From Variovorax fucosicus (GTDB lineage Bacteria > Pseudomonadota > Gammaproteobacteria > Burkholderiales > Burkholderiaceae_C): 64,000 bases of DNA. The stretch is taken from positions 744,001-808,000 of the forward strand of contig NZ_JASZYU010000002.1 of the NCBI RefSeq assembly GCF_030316825.1, read 5' to 3'. The notes under the pieces are model-generated. The model saw only the letters and a program-made list of their open reading frames with translations, searched no databases and had not been told where the DNA came from. Positions within the stretch are counted from its first letter, which is position 1. Each line of letters opens with the position of its first letter. Shown piece by piece: positions 60,037-64,000 of the stretch. The translations under genes and the position numbers were made by a program.

Positions 60037-61011
60037 ATGATCCATCACCGCCGCGGCCTGCTGGCCGCCGCCCTGGTCGCCGCCGCGCTGCCGCTAGCCG
60101 CGCTGGCCCAGCCGGCCGCCTGGCCGTCCAAGCCCATCAAGATCGTGGTGCCGTACCCGCCGGGCGGTTCGTCGGACATCATTGCGCGCGCCATCAGCCA
60201 ACCGCTGTCGGAAGCGCTGAAGCAGCCGGTCATCGTCGAGAACAGGCCCGGTGCCAACGGCAACCTGGGTGCCGACATGGTCGCCAAGTCAGCGCCCGAT
60301 GGCTACACGATCCTGTTGTGCGACGTGGGCGCGCTGGCGATCAGCCCGTCGGTCTACACCAAGCTGTCGTTCGACCCGTCAAAGGATCTGCGCGGCGTGA
60401 CCATGCTGGCCTATTCGCCGCACCTGCTGGTGGTGCATCCGTCGGTCAAGGCCAACAACCTCAAGGAACTGATCGCGCTCTCGAAGACCGGCGATCTGAA
60501 CTTCGCGGTCACCGCCACCGGCAGCGCACCGCACCTGGCCGGCGTGGCGCTGGAGCGCGCCAGCGGCGCCAAGTGGACGTATGTGCCCTACAAGGGCGGC
60601 GTGCAGGCGATCCAGGACACGGTGGCCGGCCAGACCCAGGTGCTCATGAACGGCATGCTGGCCACGCTGCCGCAGGTGCAGGGCGGCAAGCTCAAGGTGC
60701 TGGGCGTGTCGAAGGCAACGCGCATGCCGCTGATCGGCGACGTCCCGACCATCGCTGAGCAGGGCGTACCGGGCTTCGAGTCGGGCACCTGGCAGGGCGT
60801 GGTGATGGCGCGCGGCACCCCCGATGCGATCGTCCAGCGTCTCAACAAGGAACTGATCAGCGTCATCCGCTCGGCCGACATCCGCTCGCGCCTGGCCGGG
60901 CAGGGCGCCGAAGTCGTGACCATGTCGCCGACCGAAGAGGAAGCCTTCTTCAACAAGGAGCGCGCGCGCTGGGCCGCGGTGGTGAAGGCTGCCGACATCC
61001 GGCTCGATTGA
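60037..61011 (+). CDS. Bug-family (TctC-like) periplasmic solute-binding protein
   Basis: A 324-residue protein with a signal peptide (about 1-24, [10 protein letters not shown]) and Bug features [51 protein letters not shown] and [31 protein letters not shown] six bases upstream fixes ATG 60037. It is first in the plus-strand run with kdgD, so its ligand is probably an aldarate. No TctA/TctB permease is seen. Confidence 0.92.
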   Translation: MIHHRRGLLAAALVAAALPLAALAQPAAWPSKPIKIVVPYPPGGSSDIIARAISQPLSEALKQPVIVENRPGANGNLGADMVAKSAPDGYTILLCDVGALAISPSVYTKLSFDPSKDLRGVTMLAYSPHLLVVHPSVKANNLKELIALSKTGDLNFAVTATGSAPHLAGVALERASGAKWTYVPYKGGVQAIQDTVAGQTQVLMNGMLATLPQVQGGKLKVLGVSKATRMPLIGDVPTIAEQGVPGFESGTWQGVVMARGTPDAIVQRLNKELISVIRSADIRSRLAGQGAEVVTMSPTEEEAFFNKERARWAAVVKAADIRLD

Positions 61012-61063
61012 AGTTGTTCCCGCTCTCCCTCTTTTTTCCAACCCACTTTTCATTGGTGTTTCG

Positions 61064-61975
61064 ATGAACCCGCAAGAACTCAAATCCATCATGGGCTCCG
61101 GCCTGCTCTCGTTTCCCATTACCGACTTCGACGAGCAGGGCGAATTCCGTCCCAAGACATACATCGAGCGTCTGGAATGGCTGGCGCCGTATGGCGCCAG
61201 CGCGCTGTTCGCCGCGGGCGGCACGGGTGAATACTTCTCTCTGGCAGGCGAGGAATACAGCCGCGTGATCAAGACCGCCGTGGACACCTGCCGCGGCAAG
61301 GTGCCGATCATCGCCGGCGCCGGCGGCCCGACCCGCACCGCCATTGCCCATGCGCAGGAAGCCGAGCGCCTGGGCGCCCACGGCATCCTGCTGCTGCCGC
61401 ACTATCTGACCGAAGCCGGCCAGGAAGGCCTGATCGAGCACGTGGCCGCCGTCTGCAAGAGCGTGAAGTTCGGCGTCATCGTGTACAACCGCGACCGCAC
61501 CAAGCTCACGCCGAATTCGCTGGCCATCCTGGCCGAGCGTTGCCCGAATCTGGTCGGCTTCAAGGACGGCGTGGGCAACATCGAGACCATGTCCTCGATC
61601 TTCATGAAGATGGGCGACCGCTTCGCCTACCTGGGCGGCCTGCCCACGGCCGAGGTCTATGCCGCCGCCTACAAGGCGCTGGGCACGCCGGTGTACTCGT
61701 CGGCCGTATTCAACTTCATTCCGAAGACCGCAATGGACTTCTATAAGGCCGTGGCGGCCGACGACCTGCCGACGCAGCACCGCCTGCTGAAGGACTTCTT
61801 CATGCCGTACTTGGGCATCCGCAATCGCGTCGAAGGCTACGGCGTGAGCATCATCAAGGCCGGCGCGAAGATCGTCGGCCACGACGGCGGCCCTGTGCGC
61901 GCACCGCTGACCGACTTGAAGCCTAACGAGATGGAAGAGCTCAAGACCCTCATCGACAAACTGGGCCCGCAATAA
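61064..61975 (+). CDS. kdgD: 5-dehydro-4-deoxyglucarate dehydratase
   Basis: Dehydrates and decarboxylates 5-dehydro-4-deoxyglucarate to 2,5-dioxopentanoate. The 303-residue DapA-superfamily protein has the Schiff-base lysine Lys167 in [10 protein letters not shown], Tyr141 in VIVYNRD and [11 protein letters not shown]. It accepts the GarD product and supplies the aldehyde dehydrogenase encoded at 62554. Confidence 0.95.
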   Translation: MNPQELKSIMGSGLLSFPITDFDEQGEFRPKTYIERLEWLAPYGASALFAAGGTGEYFSLAGEEYSRVIKTAVDTCRGKVPIIAGAGGPTRTAIAHAQEAERLGAHGILLLPHYLTEAGQEGLIEHVAAVCKSVKFGVIVYNRDRTKLTPNSLAILAERCPNLVGFKDGVGNIETMSSIFMKMGDRFAYLGGLPTAEVYAAAYKALGTPVYSSAVFNFIPKTAMDFYKAVAADDLPTQHRLLKDFFMPYLGIRNRVEGYGVSIIKAGAKIVGHDGGPVRAPLTDLKPNEMEELKTLIDKLGPQ

Positions 61976-62015
61976 GCAAGCCGGCTGATTTCGTCATGAC
62001 AAAGAAGACAACGAC

Positions 62016-62474
62016 ATGCTGAAAAAACTGATCCTCCTCGCCGCTGGTTCGATCGCGCTCGCCGGCTGTGCCGGCATGACCGGCCCGTCGTCCTCGACGA
62101 CGGCGGCGGCCCCGGCCGTGGCGGCGGCCGCCGAGAAGCTGCGCGTGGCGATGATCGACCCGACGCCTGCGGCCCTCAACGCGCTGGTGGCCGACGACCT
62201 GAGCTACGGCCATTCGGGCGGCAAGGTCGACACCAAGACCAGCTTCGTCAGCGACCTGGTCGAAGGCAGATCGGATTTCGTCACCATCGTGATCACCGAC
62301 CAGACCGTCAAGGTGGTCGACAACATCGCGATCGTGCGGCACACGCTCACGGCCGACACCAACGATTCGGGCAAGCCCGGCAAGGTCAGCATCAAGATCC
62401 TCGGCGTCTGGCAGAAGCAGGGCGCAGACTGGAAGCTGCTGGCCCGCCAGGCCGTGCGGCCGCCTGCACCCTGA
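62016..62474 (+). CDS. Small lipoprotein with an NTF2-like (DUF4440-type) domain
   Basis: A 152-residue protein with a lipoprotein signal (lipobox LAGC, Cys18) and a domain of the SnoaL/DUF4440 type (AEKLRVAMIDPTPAALNALVADDLSYGHSGGKVDTKTSFVSDL; ILGVWQKQGADWKLLARQAVRPP). Family members are often small-molecule binding or enzymes of unknown role. Its place between kdgD and the dehydrogenase suggests a link to aldarate use, possibly in the envelope. Confidence 0.82.
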   Translation: MLKKLILLAAGSIALAGCAGMTGPSSSTTAAAPAVAAAAEKLRVAMIDPTPAALNALVADDLSYGHSGGKVDTKTSFVSDLVEGRSDFVTIVITDQTVKVVDNIAIVRHTLTADTNDSGKPGKVSIKILGVWQKQGADWKLLARQAVRPPAP

Positions 62475-62553
62475 GCCACAATCGACAACCCCCAATGGGC
62501 CGAAGCCTCACCGCTTCGGCCCTCCGTTTTTCCCCCCAGCCAGGACACACCTC

Positions 62554-63990
62554 ATGCAACAACACGACAACCTCATCGGCGGCGAATGGAAGAAGGGCGG
62601 CGACTACAGCCCGAACCTGAACCCCTCGAACCTGGGCGACACGATCGCCGAGTACACCCAGGGCGATGCCAGCCATGTCGAGGCCGCCGTGGCCGCCGCC
62701 ACCGCTGCCTTCCCCGCCTGGGCCACCGGCAGCATCCAGGCGCGCAGCGATGCGCTGGACAAGATCGGCACCGAAATCCTCGCGCGCCGCGAAGAGCTCG
62801 GCACGCTGCTCGCCCGCGAAGAAGGCAAGACCAAGGCCGAAGGCATCGGCGAAGCCACCCGCGCCGGCCAGATCTTCAAGTTCTTCGCCGGCGAATGCCT
62901 GCGCCTCTCAGGTGAACTGCTGCCCTCGGTGCGCCCCAACATCGGCGTCGAGATCACGCGCGAGCCGGTCGGCGTGGTGGGCCTGATCACGCCCTGGAAC
63001 TTCCCGATCGCCATTCCCGCCTGGAAGATCGCCCCGGCGCTGGCCTTCGGCAACTGCGTGGTTCTCAAGCCCGCGGATCTGGTGCCCGGCTGCGCCTGGG
63101 CGCTGGCCGAGATCATCAGCCGCTCGGGGATCCCGGCGGGCGTGTTCAACTTGGTGATGGGCCGCGGCAGCGTGATCGGCAATGCGCTGGTCAACCACCC
63201 CGGCATCCATGCGATCAGCTTCACCGGCTCGGTCGGCGTGGGCCGCAACATTGCGGTCCAGTGCGTGACCAACCACAAGAAGGTGCAGCTCGAGATGGGC
63301 GGCAAGAACCCGCAGGTGGTGCTGGACGACGCAGACCTGAACCAGGCGGTCGAGCTGAGCGTGCAGAGCGCGTTCTATTCCACCGGCCAGCGCTGCACCG
63401 CGTCGAGCCGGTTGATCGTGACCGAAGGCATCTACCCGAAGTTCATCGCCGCGATGCAGGAGCGCATGGCCAAGATCAAGGTCGGCGATGCGCTGGCCGC
63501 CGGCACCGATGTCGGCCCGGTCTCCAGCCGCAGCCAGCTTGACCAGGATCTGGAATACGTCCAGATCGGCAAGAGCGAAGGCGCCACGCTGGCCGCTGGC
63601 GGCGAGCGCCTGAAGCTGGCCACCGAGGGCTTCTACATGTCGCCCGCGCTGTTCAGCGAATCGGTGGCGTCGATGCGCATCAACCGCGAAGAAATCTTCG
63701 GCCCGGTGGCGAGCGTGATCAAGGTCAAGAACTACGAGGAAGCGCTCTTCACCGCCAACGACACCGAGTTCGGCCTGTCGGCGGGCATTGCGACCACGAG
63801 CCTGAAGTACGCCACGCACTTCAAGCGCCACAGCCAGGCCGGCATGGTGATGGTGAACCTGCCGACCGCGGGGGTGGACTACCACGTGCCGTTCGGCGGA
63901 CGCAAGGGCTCCAGCTACGGCCCGCGCGAGCAGGGCAAGTATGCGCAGGAGTTCTTCACCACGGTGAAGACGGCCTACACGCTGGCCTGA
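62554..63990 (+). CDS. 2,5-dioxovalerate (2-oxoglutarate semialdehyde) dehydrogenase
   Basis: Oxidises 2,5-dioxopentanoate to 2-oxoglutarate, the last step of the pathway. The 478-residue aldehyde dehydrogenase has TPWNFPIAIPAWKIAPAL, SFTGSVGVGRNIA, the general-base Glu in LEMGGKNP and catalytic Cys281 in STGQRCTASSRL. The substrate is inferred from the preceding kdgD gene. The coding frame ends ten bases before the window edge. Confidence 0.92.
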   Translation: MQQHDNLIGGEWKKGGDYSPNLNPSNLGDTIAEYTQGDASHVEAAVAAATAAFPAWATGSIQARSDALDKIGTEILARREELGTLLAREEGKTKAEGIGEATRAGQIFKFFAGECLRLSGELLPSVRPNIGVEITREPVGVVGLITPWNFPIAIPAWKIAPALAFGNCVVLKPADLVPGCAWALAEIISRSGIPAGVFNLVMGRGSVIGNALVNHPGIHAISFTGSVGVGRNIAVQCVTNHKKVQLEMGGKNPQVVLDDADLNQAVELSVQSAFYSTGQRCTASSRLIVTEGIYPKFIAAMQERMAKIKVGDALAAGTDVGPVSSRSQLDQDLEYVQIGKSEGATLAAGGERLKLATEGFYMSPALFSESVASMRINREEIFGPVASVIKVKNYEEALFTANDTEFGLSAGIATTSLKYATHFKRHSQAGMVMVNLPTAGVDYHVPFGGRKGSSYGPREQGKYAQEFFTTVKTAYTLA

Positions 63991-64000
63991 GGCCCTGAGC

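Overview
The window looks like chromosomal DNA of a beta-proteobacterium in the Comamonadaceae, most likely Variovorax or a close relative. This is inferred from uniformly high GC, codon use strongly biased to G/C, short or overlapping gene junctions (many ATGA overlaps), Bug-family periplasmic binding proteins, a PHB depolymerase, and the particular mix of housekeeping genes. I see no rRNA or tRNA genes, no CRISPR array, and no insertion-sequence transposase or phage genes.

1-9.2 kb. A GntR/HutC regulator sits behind tandem palindromic operators. A tightly overlapped minus-strand run follows (DUF2069 membrane protein, FAD-linked oxidase, thyA, folA). Next come yihY, a thioredoxin-like protein, an NAD(P)-binding epimerase-like protein, an alpha/beta hydrolase coupled to metY, and a CBS-domain protein.

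9.3-25.1 kb. A large codirectional glycogen/trehalose cluster on the minus strand: glgB, glgE, a treS-maltokinase fusion, a CmpX-like membrane protein, treZ and a malQ-treY fusion. It encodes both the TreS/maltokinase/GlgE route and the TreY/TreZ route. The treZ + malQ-treY pair is bracketed by two ~235-bp copies, in opposite orientation, of a composite palindromic repeat. Stems of the repeat vary in sequence but stay complementary. This is the most unusual element in the window.

25.1-45 kb. Metabolic and stress genes: phaZ, a GST, a methyltransferase, a GbsR-type regulator, a PA0069-family radical SAM gene behind a perfect SOS box followed by gntK, a MarR regulator facing a thioesterase, gnd, a persulfide-response module (BigR-type repressor, two YeeE/YedE proteins, divergent persulfide dioxygenase), an exonuclease/TfoX pair, LysE exporter, VOC, GNAT and GrpB proteins, a glutathione-dependent formaldehyde operon (adhC, an extra hydrolase, fghA), two uncharacterised proteins, and aroE-like/aroQ.

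44.9-50.8 kb. The grpE-dnaK-dnaJ chaperone locus with recognisable heat-shock promoters, an FKBP isomerase, a small winged-helix protein and phosphatidylserine decarboxylase.

50.9-64 kb. An essentially complete oxidative hexuronate/aldarate pathway. Uronate dehydrogenase and an SMP-30 lactonase make aldarate. GarD and KdgD dehydrate it. An aldehyde dehydrogenase yields 2-oxoglutarate. A TRAP transporter and two Bug binding proteins supply uptake, and a FadR-type GntR regulator sits at the divergent centre with a TTGT-N3-ACAA operator. Apart from the repeats listed, non-coding stretches are short and I see nothing further in them.
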